A stretch of 64,000 nt of DNA. Source: Pempheris klunzingeri. Taxonomy: Eukaryota > Chordata > Actinopteri > Acropomatiformes > Pempheridae. Below are positions 36,701 through 47,304 of the stretch, one piece after another; position 1 is the first letter of the stretch; the number at the start of each line of letters is the position of its first letter. The stretch is from the NCBI RefSeq assembly GCF_042242105.1, contig NC_092014.1:8493374-8557373 (forward strand), read 5' to 3'. The translations under genes and the position numbers were made by a program. The notes under the pieces are model-generated. The model worked only from the letters and a program-made list of their open reading frames with translations. It made no database searches and had not been told where the DNA came from.

Positions 36701-39700
36701 TTCCCGGCTTTTTTGAATACTCAATTCTGATTGGTCACTTACAGCATTCTACGATTTGTTATTTCTGTATGTATAACAGAGTGTTAACATGGATAACATG
36801 GAACACAGACATGTTGGAAAGTGGATGTGACACAAAATGGAGTAATACCGAACAGAAAAACTCCGACCAGCCGAGACACAAAGGGCTGCTCGTACCTAAA
36901 AGAGGGGCCTACTCTGTGGCGTTGGTTTGGGTCTGATCAGGGCAAGAAAACTGTACTTTGCAAATTATGTTGCATATGTTGTGCAAATTTACACAAAGGT
37001 TCCAAATAATAATAATCAAAATATGAGTAAGCACCTACTATATATTTCAAAATGTAATCAGAATAAGAAATGGGCCTTTCCATGTGGTCAATTAATGTTA
37101 ATTTCTTATTCACCGTATTTACAGAAAATATCGTGATGTGTATCGGTATCTGGATATGAAATGACCTGTATCTGAACATGAGATATAGCTCATATCGCAC
37201 AGCTCTAACAGTGCACAGCTAACAACCAGCCGGACGGTTAATGCAACACACAAACACCCATCCATTTTATCAGCCCCATACTACTTTCTCTCACACCAAG
37301 AGACCCACTAAATACAAGATAAACAGAAAAAAAGAATCAAACAAATAAATACCTTTTAAAGAAAGATTTAACTGAGACTGACACACCTAGAAAAAACTCT
37401 TCACAGCAGAAATGTTTGAAACCAGTGAGGTTACATTCTGAATAGCAGTTTCTGTACTTTACTGTGTAAGTGTCTTGTGAGTAGTGAGAATGAAACTTAA
37501 CATGATGTCAGTATAAAATTACAAAACAGTGGAAAGAAAGAACAATAGAATAAGACTCCACAGTAACTCAGCAGCAGTCAACCAAGCCAAGACGCTATCA
37601 TCCCAGATCTCTTTGGGAATTTCATTTCCTCTATCACATTGGTATAGTTGATTATGACATTATGAGACTTCCCTTCAGTCAGTTTACATTTAATACTTTA
37701 ATACTTTGTTGTAAGAGCAATGCAGCATCATCCCTATGGATGGTGTCAGTAATATCAGTAGTGGAGTATGGAGAGACACACCCTGTAGATTACATTACAC
37801 ACACACACTCACACACTACCCCCACTCTCTATCTCGGCACATTCGCATCACAATACCTGCCCTGCCCATTCAGACTCGACAGCATGACAATCAACCATTC
37901 AGCTCCTCGTCCTCCCTCTCCCTCTTTGCCGATCTGCTGATTTTTGTCTTCTGATACAAACACCATGCAAACTTTGCTGGATGATACTCATACTTATCCG
38001 TCTGTCCATTGTCTGTCTTTCCTCTGCCTTTGAGGGCAGGAACGAATTGGTTAACGTTTGAATTATCTCCCTCTGTCAGCACTGTGGTGGTAGCTTTGTT
38101 AAAATGGCCTTAAGCTGCTAAAAATCACCAGAGAAAATTCAATCAGTTTGCAACACAACGATGTCATTACTGTAACCTTAAGCATTTAAGAGAAGAGAGA
38201 ACTTAAGACATGTGGGAAGACCGTTTTCATAGTTAACTTGGATGGCCCACTCAGATAAGATAATGAAGCCACAGAATAATCATTTTTATCCCGAGATTTA
38301 TTTGTCCCCCTCAAGCCTGTATAGAGATGCAATTTAGATTTCAAATTTAACAAAAAAGGACTGCCTCAGTGTTTATTTAATGTGTATAAAATGATGACAA
38401 ACCACAGAAACAGAAGAGTATCATGACATGCTGCACGTCATACTGAACTGCTGACAGTTTATAATTAGTCCCAGCTAATTAAAACAGGTGACGTCTCACA
38501 TGAGGTTGTGGTTGTCAGCGGTGTCATCCGTAAAGATCAGCCACGTTATACTGTAAGTCACAGCTGTGTTGTGGTTTCCTGATTTGTGTTGTGGTTTCCT
38601 GTGGTTTCCTGATTTGACTAGGTTTGATGCCTTCTAATATCGTTCTAATATTCTTTTCTGTGTAGATTTGAACAATTCTGCATTGGGCCTTTAATAACTT
38701 AAATGAATGGTTTACTTTACTCATCATTAAAATGTCACCTTTAAAGCACTGAACTGAACTGAAGTATCTCAACGGCTATTGGATGGATTGATGGATGGAT
38801 TTTCTGTGGTGCCACCAGCAGGTCACACTTTTCACTTATCCTGTGAAATATCTTAGCATCTACTGTACGGACCGGCACAAAATGTATCAAAGATCTTCAT
38901 GGTTTCCAGAGGATGAACCCCTCTGACTTTTGGTACATGACAAAGATCCGGAATGTGTCGCATCACTCACATAAGCGGTCAGTTCACTATGCCTCAGAAA
39001 ATAGATCCAGATCTGTGTATTAGTGAATTTTACAACTTTTAGGACATACTGTTTAAATATGGGCTATTTTAGGGTTCGTGCTGGGAAGTTGAGTTAACAA
39101 AAAAAAAAAATCATCCACTGATTTACAGACATCTCTTTTACAATGTAAGTCTATTGGAGAAGGTGTTTTTGGGCCCAGTGGCATCACATGACCCGGAAGT
39201 TGTACTTCCACGATTTGGCAACTGTGTCAAATATGCTTCAAAGCTCAGCGTTGCTCTTGTATCCAGTTCTCTTTATACATCCACGGTATAAACATTACAT
39301 CCGCTCCACATCAGCATGTTAGCATTGTCATGAAGATGTTAGCATGATGATGTTAGCATTTAGCTTATAGCACAGCCTCACACTGCAGCCAGCATGACCG
39401 TAGACTTCTTGTTCTTGTGAGTTATTGAGAAATTTTGGCAGCCTTCTAAGGAAAAGTACACACTGTGTATTATCCCTCGATTCATCCAAATTTTAGCAAA
39501 CTTGCCTCACACCAACATTATGATGATAAAAGACAGGAAGGACTTATCCTACATGTGTGTAACAGGAATCCTGTATTGATTGTTTATAGAAATGAAGACC
39601 TTTGGCTGATTTGTAGGTAAAATCCTTTGAGGAATTCCATGTGAAAATCCCTCTGAACTCTCAGTTGTCTGTTTGATGTTCAGCACATTGGGGTTCATGG

Positions 39701-42700
39701 TGATGGGAGGTCAGTTTTCAGATTAGATTCTAACATAGTTCTCCGTATTTGACCTCTTTGAGTGTTTTTTCAGTACAGACCATAATGTGTCCTTACTCAA
39801 AATACTTTCAAAAGCTGTCAAATACCAAACGTAAGTCATATTTCTGCTTATTTTATTCTTACTGGGGCAGAGTTTTGTTTGAAATGATACCTAGCTATTA
39901 CCATTAGTATATGTATTATGTCTGTGATAAATCTGCTTTAATATATATTAAATCAAATTCAGACAGATCAGATGTTAACATTGATATACAATAAACAGTA
40001 AATATTTAGATAAGTCCAAATACACTGGCCTTCCTCTGTGTTTAAAGGAAAACTGCTATTAAAGATGTTCTATCAGAGGATATTGAGATTGAAGAATCTG
40101 TAATGAAAGGAAATCCATATTAAAGGTGTGTTTGGCAGCTGAGGGGCACAGATTGTAACTCAAGATACCAGAGAGGCAAGGAGAGAAGATAAGAGGCATT
40201 AGGATTTAGCCTAGCCAAAGGATAGCCCTCAGCCCACTCCACCCAAATATAGGGAGACACACACACACTCACACACACTCACATTGTCCTTGTGTTTACA
40301 GTGAGGGTGATCCAGTGTGTGTGTGTGTGAGGGGGGGTATCTGTGTTTGCCGCCGCATTCCTGCTCAGATCAGTGCAGCCAGGCACGACGCAAACCAAGC
40401 GACGCCTCGCAGCACAAACCTTTTTAAAGCACAAACACAAGCATGCACACACACTTCCGCCGACCCAGAGTCAAGGTGACAACAGTGAGCTCATGAGGAG
40501 AAAAGAAAAGCAGTTTTTAGAGACGACAGAGAGGGAGAGATGTAATGCCTGCAGCTATGAAGTCCATACAGGAAGGCCTCGTTCAACTTCTCTTTGAAGT
40601 GCATGCTCATTGTAAGTGTGTGTGTGTGTGTGAGCCTGTGTGTGTGTGTGTCTTTGAGGTCTGCTGTATGTTTCTGCCTCTCTCATTTTAACATGAATAC
40701 ACTCTCCTCTATAGACCTACATGCACATCAAAGCCATGCCTCGGCCTTCAAAGGCTCAACTTAGAATACATCTCTCTCCTCTGCCTGGCCAGAACTTAGT
40801 GTAAGCACTGCAGGGCACAGGGTTAACACACACACCGATACGGATACCCACAGTGTACCTCTGTCACACACACACATCCCACCATCCCACACGTGCTGGA
40901 TGACGGGGGCAATGTAAGACTGCAGACTGACGTATTCAGCCATACGTATCGTTAGCGTTCACACCTGTTACATCACTGTAGGTCCATACACACAGAGAGT
41001 AAAGTAAATATTACTGTAATTATCCAAGCATTATCTCATCATTCATACATTAATGATGACCACTAAAGTAGACCTATAATCCACATCAACATACCAGACC
41101 TATACCAGTATAAACACCATTAGACCAGACTTGTACCAGTATATATACCAGTTCAGCAGACCTAAACCGGTATAGATACCAGTACACCAGACCTGTACCA
41201 GTATAAATCTGATCTAAGCTGAGATACTTCAGATGTTTCACCATCATTATAAGTGGCTGCATCAGGTACACTAGAGTATCATTATAATTCATAATCCTCA
41301 GCGCATTTATCGGTTTTATTTTTTTCTTTATTCAGTCACTGAGTGCAAAAAGTAGGAGGAAAAAAACAGGGCGGACAAATATAACTATAATTTTACAAAA
41401 TGATTCCTCTAGTAACCCCAGAAACCTAAAACAGAGTTGTGCCAAACCTGCACTGAACCCATGACCGGATGGATAGAGTGTTAACCAACAGCCTAAAGAG
41501 TCCATCCTGTGTCAATTTATGAAGTTTAAAAGGGATATTTAAGTTCCCACGTTAATCCAGTCCAACGCTACAGTACATTTATGAGCTGTATTCTTCCTTT
41601 AGAAGTAGCAGCAGGATTTATTTTTCTAGTCGGCCGTAGACTACCATACTACTTTGATCTCTCTTAATGTCCTGTGTTTCTGTGTCGCTCTGTGTCTTCA
41701 TGGTTGCTGGGATCCATTTCCTGCCCGTTCTTTGAATTTGATTCAGGCTGTGCGTAGTTGCGAGCACTATATGTGGTACCGTTAGCTGTTAGCACCTCTG
41801 CAGCTTCACTGTTATCACCTGGAAATGTGCACCTCTTCATGGGTGATTGAAGCTCCTCAGATCTCAGTAGACCAGGTCTGAGCACTGTCTGTCCAGCCGT
41901 GTGGGTGTGTGTTAGTCTCTAACAAGGACGTGTGAAATGTGCCACCTCCTTTACACTGCTCCATCCATCCATCCATCCATCCATCCATCCATCCATCCTG
42001 GTAATCTCTATCTGTTTTTTGCCCCCTGCTGTGCTACACTGAACGCCACAGACCTGAAAGACTTCCTGAATATCCTGACTGACTTCATCCTAATAACACT
42101 TTCTAAACACATGAGACTATTCAATGTAATGACCCCTTTTATCATTTATCTATCTCTTTCTGTAGTCCTTTTCTGTAGTGTACATTTTAATTATTTTTCT
42201 CATATTCTGTATTGTGAATATCTCTATTTAATATTTTTTCTATTTTCTATTTATGCTTCTTGATTATGCACCAATAAACAAAGGCAAATTCTTTGCAATG
42301 AGAAAACTTATTTGGCAATTAACCTAGTTTTGATTCGGATTCTGTCAGGGTTTTTACAGGTTTTCTAATAACACAAATAGATCCTGGTCATCACATTCAT
42401 CTCAATAAGTTCTTTTGGAGAAATTATGCTTGAAATCAGGCTAAACAGAGTTATGAAACAATAACTAATATCACAGAAATACAAGCAAACCCAAAATCAA
42501 ACCCCTCTAGACTCCTAACGGCAAAAAGCACTCAACATACTTTTGAAATTGATGATGAAATATACAACAACTACAAACTTGTCCCATCTCTCACAATGTC
42601 TCAAGTGTCAGCGTTCCTGAAGTTTAGTTAGTTTACTTTAAAGCGCTTTTAGAAATACATCTGTGTTCCAAATTAGATTTGATTAGGAAGTTAGATTAAT

Positions 42701-43287
42701 AATATTTTGTTTCTGTAATATCAGCAGTGGCACAAAGGAAAATATTGGTTAAAACAGCCTCATTTATGTGTTATTATGTGTGTTTTTTTGGCTTTTTTTG
42801 TTGTTGTTATTTTCATAAGCTGCAAAGTTCACAGGATGAAATGCATGCAGAGCAATGGTCGGACAGCACCGTTATCAATGGTGGTGGATAATCAAAGTAA
42901 ATCTATCATCATATGTTTCAAATGCTTCCTGCAGGCTGTGCTGAATACTTTAATTAACCAAACTAATACTATTTCTTTAAACCGGTCGCTAAGAATATGA
43001 ATGCTTTCACTGAAGTAATACCTTGACAGGGTTATTCTCAGTAATGTTTGTACTCGCAAATATTTATCAAGTTTCTTTTTAAATATGTTTGAAAAGACTG
43101 GGAGAATATTTTACCCTGTTAATTTGAATAGCAGACATTCTGACCTTCTGCCTTGTCGTTTCTGACAGAAATGCCAAGAAAACGTGGGCTCTCCATCACT
43201 TTCTGTCCTTTTACCAACCTCTGTGCTTTTCTCCACCTCTTCATTTCTGGAATGCCTCTCTCACACATACCTGCTTACTATTGTTGT

Positions 43288-43337
<50 letters not shown>

Positions 43338-43537
43338 TTAGGGCCTCATTATGCAGGAATGCGCAGTATTTCTTTAGATTGTGTGTGACTGTGGATGCAG
43401 AGATGCTGCACTGTAGCAAAGTAAAGATAGCGCTCTTTAGAACCTCCCTGACAATTTCCTCTGGCTAATGACACTCAAGTCTTATCAATACTCAACCAGC
43501 TCCTCCCTCTGCCCTTCCTCACACTGTCGCCCTGCAA

Positions 43538-43576
<39 letters not shown>

Positions 43577-45227
43577 TGCCTTATCTTGATTCAAACAGCA
43601 TCTCCCATATTTTTGCCCTGACTCCTCTTCCAGCTACTGTATACCCCACACCTTGTTGTTAATCCCGCCTCTTGTGTAAAGGTGTATGTTTAGGGTGTGA
43701 GAACTGGAGGTTTGAGTGCAGGATATGGCAGCCCATAAGGACTAAGTGCAGGATATAACAGCCTGTGTGTGTTTAGGAGAGGGACAGGGATGGAAAACCG
43801 TAAAAAAAAAAATGTGTGCCGTTACTCACCTGAGTGATTTAATGGTTGTAGGACAGCTCTCACTGCCCAATAATCTCTGTGCGTCTTTATGTGCGACTGC
43901 CAGCACAAAACGCTGCTCTGGCGATGTTATTAGAAATAACGGAGTTTCTTCTTTTGTTTGTGGTTTTAGTCAAGGTGATGCAGTTCAACAGGGAGCGAGC
44001 CGCACCAGATGTGACCCAAGAGGAACATTCACACAACTTCAGTATCACGAGCCTGCCGACAGAGACCGGCTTCAGGTACACACACTTCACTCAGCCTCAC
44101 ACAAAACGTCCAAAGCCCCTTTCAGACGTGCTCCATGCTACGTAAACGTGCCGAAAAGTTTATGTGGCGCTTTCATGTTTCATTTTGCAGCTAAAATCTA
44201 AAAACACGGCTCCATTTTGAATTGAATGTCGTCTTGTTAATATAAAGGTTTCAGCTTTACTCCCCTTTTGGTTTTCAGTTTTGATCCATGCCAACTGCTC
44301 ACCGTATGATTATCTTTTGGTCTTGTCATGTTTGAACAGAAGTGCAAGACCACATTCTATATTTTTATTATGAAACAAACCCCTTGAATTTATATAAATT
44401 ATATGTTTTTTTCTTCTCCTGCCTGTTAGTAGCCACAAGCCTATTTTTTTCCAACTGATATTGTTTTATATTTAAACAAGGGGTCAGTGATTTCCTATAA
44501 AACTAATGGCAATTGTTTTTTTTTTTTTTCAATTGCCACTCGATCAGGAGGAATCTGTGTATTTGTTGGGGACTATTTTCAACCACAGTCAATATTTACA
44601 ACAGCAGGGATGGAGGGATGTGGGACAAATAATCTTCTCATCCTTTTTTGGCTGACGTACCCCCACAGCTCTCTTAGATGAGCTCAAGCACTGTTCATCG
44701 ACACCAACCGTCACGTTCCAAATGTCTTCATTTAAACTGATCTGAAGCTGGATGCTATTTCAACCATTCGTCTGCTGCTTTCAATGGACATTATTACTTT
44801 CTATACTCTTCATAGTTCAGGTGTCAGAAGAGACTGTGAATATATATTTTTTTTCTTCATTTTTTTTCATCATAGATCATAATTTCTACTTTGTCAAAGT
44901 CATTAACCTACTGTATAATTTTTCTGTGTATTCCCTGATAGCTGTAGACGTACCATATGAGGAGCAAGCACTGCTCTATGGCATAGTCATAGTCAAGATG
45001 GTCTTTTTATGGACAATATGAATAATATAGATAATCGCCGTCTTTACCCTGAAACACACATATTAATCCAGCAGTGTTACAGATTCCTTATGTGCTGTTA
45101 TTTGTGTCACAGAGAGGGCTCCAGTCTGGAGGAGGTGGTGGAGAAACAGGCCGACCTGATAGAGTACCTGAAACAGCACAACACCTTACTGAGCAAGAGG
45201 CTGCTCAACCTCACTGCTCAGCACTGA
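33718..45227 (+). CDS. tmem192: Transmembrane protein 192 (lysosomal/late-endosomal), six coding exons
   Basis: Multi-pass, dimeric membrane protein of late endosomes and lysosomes; function poorly known (family knowledge). Exons 33718-33747, 35031-35186, 35958-36219, 36350-36472, 43970-44075 and 45113-45227 join in phase to 263 residues (human 271). A cytosolic acidic N-terminus ([16 protein letters not shown]) is followed by hydrophobic segments at [45 protein letters not shown] and [38 protein letters not shown] and the C-terminal tail [30 protein letters not shown] match human TMEM192 closely. Intron 4 is 7.5 kb and full of repeats. Exon 2 has a TAGCAG double acceptor (start 35031 or 35034). 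Confidence 0.92.
33781..35030. other. tmem192 intron 1 with a LINE tail
   Basis: Mostly AT-rich intron. 34680-34850 carries a run of ACACTTT words, then CTCTGGCAAAGTAATTTCC, TTTGGGATCAATAAAGTTG and a TCTTATCTTA end, which looks like a short LINE 3' tail. Nothing else is supported. Confidence 0.45.
34680..34850 (+). repeat. LINE-like 3' tail ending in (TCTTA)n
   Basis: GGGATCAATAAAGTTGATCT followed by TTATCTTATCTTA is the standard 3' terminus of several fish L2-like LINEs. There is no coding sequence. Confidence 0.5.
35465..35735 (-). repeat. MITE-like dispersed repeat (ATTAATC family)
   Basis: TTAACTGATTAGTCGATTTA, AACTAATTATCTTTGGGTTG, ACAAAACAAGACGCCAGTGT, TTTTCTAACATTTTATAAAC and CAGATTAATCGATAAAGAAA reproduce the same ordered words as the other copies. 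It lies in tmem192 intron 2, about 220 bases before exon 3. Confidence 0.6.
36611..37207. mobile_element. hAT-derived MITE with BED-finger remnant in tmem192 intron 4
   Basis: Terminal inverted repeats: TAGGGCTGTGTGATATGA (36611-36628) against TCATATCGCACAGCTCTA (37190-37207), 16 of 18 paired. Flanks ATACTGTA and ACAGTGCA agree at 5 of 8 positions, consistent with a decayed 8-base hAT target duplication. Inside, the plus strand at about 36915-37050 reads [19 protein letters not shown], then [20 protein letters not shown], resembling the BED zinc finger at the N-terminus of hAT transposases. The remainder of the transposase is missing. Confidence 0.6.
37208..38755. other. tmem192 intron 4, unassigned
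   Basis: Nothing beyond short (CA)n and (TC)n patches near 37800-37920 and a locally repeated GTGGTTTCCTGATTTG near 38570-38615. No exon is supported. Confidence 0.45.
38757..39420 (+). repeat. Percomorph dispersed repeat fragments (CTATTGGATGGATTG ... GTTAGCATTTAGCT)
   Basis: CTCAACGGCTATTGGATGGA, then TTCATGGTTTCCAGAGGATG (38757-38960), and later ACATCAGCATGTTAGCATTG, GATGTTAGCATTTAGCTTAT, AGCATGACCGTAGACTTCTT (39285-39415) are the front and back of one very common perch-like-fish repeat. The middle is replaced by other sequence, including GACCCGGAAGTTGTACTTCC. Confidence 0.6.
39421..41090. other. tmem192 intron 4, continued; microsatellite scraps only
   Basis: Short CA/GT tracts near 40258-40285, 40316-40332 and 40615-40650. 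ORFs here lack conserved features. No gene is supported. Confidence 0.45.
41091..41215. repeat. Degenerate ~31-base tandem repeat
   Basis: Nearly four copies of a unit like CCAGACCTGTACCAGTATAA plus about 11 bases (starts near 41093, 41123, 41157 and 41188). The unit is rich in ACCAGTATA. The copies are diverged. Confidence 0.65.
41961..41999 (+). repeat. (CATC)n microsatellite
   Basis: About nine CATC units. The following 300 bases, with AATAAACAAAGGCAAATTCT near 42275, may be a diverged LINE tail. Confidence 0.85.
42300..43969. other. End of tmem192 intron 4: (CA)n tracts, no exon
   Basis: (CA)n at about 43292-43335 and 43541-43573. Otherwise ordinary intron up to exon 5 at 43970. Intron 5 (44076-45112) also holds nothing recognisable. 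Confidence 0.5.
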
Positions 45228-45905
45228 CCCTCGGTGGGGCCTCCTCCTCCTCCCTGTGGAGCGGCCACAACAGTCGACCTTGGAGCCAGAGCCCGATCAT
45301 TTTAACGCTGCCGCTCTCTCAACACAAAGGAGAGGGGGTTTGAAGGGGAGAGGACTGGAGGTAGAAGAAGCACTGGATAAAAGACTTAAAGTAAGGAAGC
45401 GCCTGTGCATGCAAGCACCTGTGCGCGCAGACTAAAGACGGGAAGGTTTCTCTGCAAGGCATCCTCATCTGAGATGGACAGATAACGCAGGAGGAGGTGA
45501 GCTGCAAGTTGGGGACAGTTAAAGAGGCAAAGTGGGAGGAGGAGGCGGATGAGGAGGAGTCACGGGTCACAGATCAGAGGTGAGGGGTCTTTTTATCACT
45601 GTTACGACCCCCAGTGACCCGTGTATGCGCGGCCGCTTGTGTTGCGGTGACGGAAACAGAAGAGGCAGTATTGTTTTAGAGATCATCTGCACTGAGGAAG
45701 AACTGAAAAAGCAGGAGATACAAGAGCTAGAGGTTATCACTTATCTGGGTCAAACGAGAGAAGGTCGAGAAACGCTGTAAAATATCCTTAAGTGCTATTT
45801 TATGTGTGAATTGTGTGTAAATGCTTTTTTTGGTAGGTTTTTTTTGTCCCATCATTGTCTTTGTGTATTTGTGATGATTCCAAATAAATGTTTAATATTC
45901 TCATG
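45228..45905 (+). other. tmem192: tmem192 3'UTR with poly(A) signal
   Basis: AATAAA at 45883-45888, in CCAAATAAATG, followed by T-rich sequence, about 0.66 kb after the stop. The transcript end faces the apela transcript end head-on. Confidence 0.65.
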
Positions 45906-46451
45906 TTTTTGTCTATTTATGTGATGTTAAAGCCGTCCCAGAGTGGCACAGCACTTCAGTGAAACCCAAACAGCTCTGTGCTTTTAGTGTTTATTTTGTA
46001 TAATTTGCTGCAAGAGCAAGCAAAGAAAGACCCCAAACAACAGCAACACTGCAGTGTCAACATTAGCTCGGTGTGAATGGCTTTTTCCCGCCTCGCCTTC
46101 CCTGTGTTAAATTTCAACAGTCACGGGAATCAACATTAATGAAATATCGAGGTCGTCATTTGAGCCCTTGGTGTTTGCTCCCCATTGTGAGTTCTCTGTG
46201 CTCTGGCGTCCGTAACTCCACAGGGAGCGCTGCGTTTACGACGCCTTTCCCATGAGGCTTCTGCTGGGAGTTATCTGGAGTACAGCAGGTATCAGGAGCC
46301 CTGTTTCATCTCAGGCTTTTAGATTAGACATTTCAAGATGTTTTTATAGTGTGTCCTCACTTAAAGTGTCCCAGATTTGCATGAAGTCTGGTTTTCAAAG
46401 TTGTCACATTCATTTGGACCACATGAAGTAAAAACTCATGAAGTAAAACCA

Positions 46452-46941
46452 AAACTCTACATTGATACATTTTTATTAAAAAGTTTTAAATGTGATTCAA
46501 TAAACATTTGAAGTGCATACATGCATTATAAACACTTTGTAGGAATACTATGTGGATGCTGGTCATCGTAGCTGCAGTCACTAAGATGTTTCCAGCTCTT
46601 TGGTCCGTAGCTTCTAAGTCGAGTGTCGAACATACACGAAGACAGATGTTGTAGCTCCTTTTCCCTTGTTCTTCTTCAGCACTGGAGGGAGCGTGCCTGC
46701 AACTGGACGAACCCAGATGTGTGGCCACCAGGATGCCAAAACATTTCATAGTTAATATTTCGTTGGGAGTGAAGACAGTCTTTGGATGGCATTTTCATGG
46801 CGTCCCACAGTTTGTTTGTTTTTTCCACTTCACAGTCTATGTATCAGTACTGGGACCCATCCATGGTGTTTGAGCCACACACTGCAGTTTCTTCATATTC
46901 ATACTTCTCTCCTTAGGTTACCCTCATGCTTGTGCTTCAAC
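46452..46941 (-). other. apela: apela 3'UTR exon with poly(A) signal
   Basis: On the minus strand a strong acceptor (ATTTTTTCTCCATTTCAG) ends at 46942, and AATAAA lies at 46477-46472. The coding exon 2 ends one base after its stop with a GTAAGA donor, so an additional non-coding exon is expected and this is the best candidate. Exact end inferred. Confidence 0.55.
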
Positions 46942-47304
46942 CTGAAATGGAGAAAAAATAATTTAGTGCCGTGTTAAAAATGAGTTCAAAGTAAAACAAA
47001 AACAGCTTTAATTAACTGTGCAGGTACAGGATTCAAAATTACATCTGAACCCTCCTCCTCCTCCTCCTCCACAAACACTAAAGCCTTCCTCTTCCTCATT
47101 AGTGAGATTTATTTCTGAGTATTTTCCCTCTGCGCTCCTGTTCTGCGTGAATACACACCTCTGCCACTAATCACACACACCTTCTTAAGTGCCACCTGCC
47201 AGCTCTCTAACCTGGTTTTGTTCCACGTATCACACAGCTCTGGTCATAACCTCCTTTTTAGGTTTTTACACATGAGAAACACATGTAGGGGAGCACGTCT
47301 TACC

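Noticed and set aside
43746..44201. A 151-codon plus-strand ORF overlapping tmem192 exon 5.
   Set aside because: It is a shifted frame over the true exon (43970-44075), which reads [15 protein letters not shown] in the tmem192 frame.
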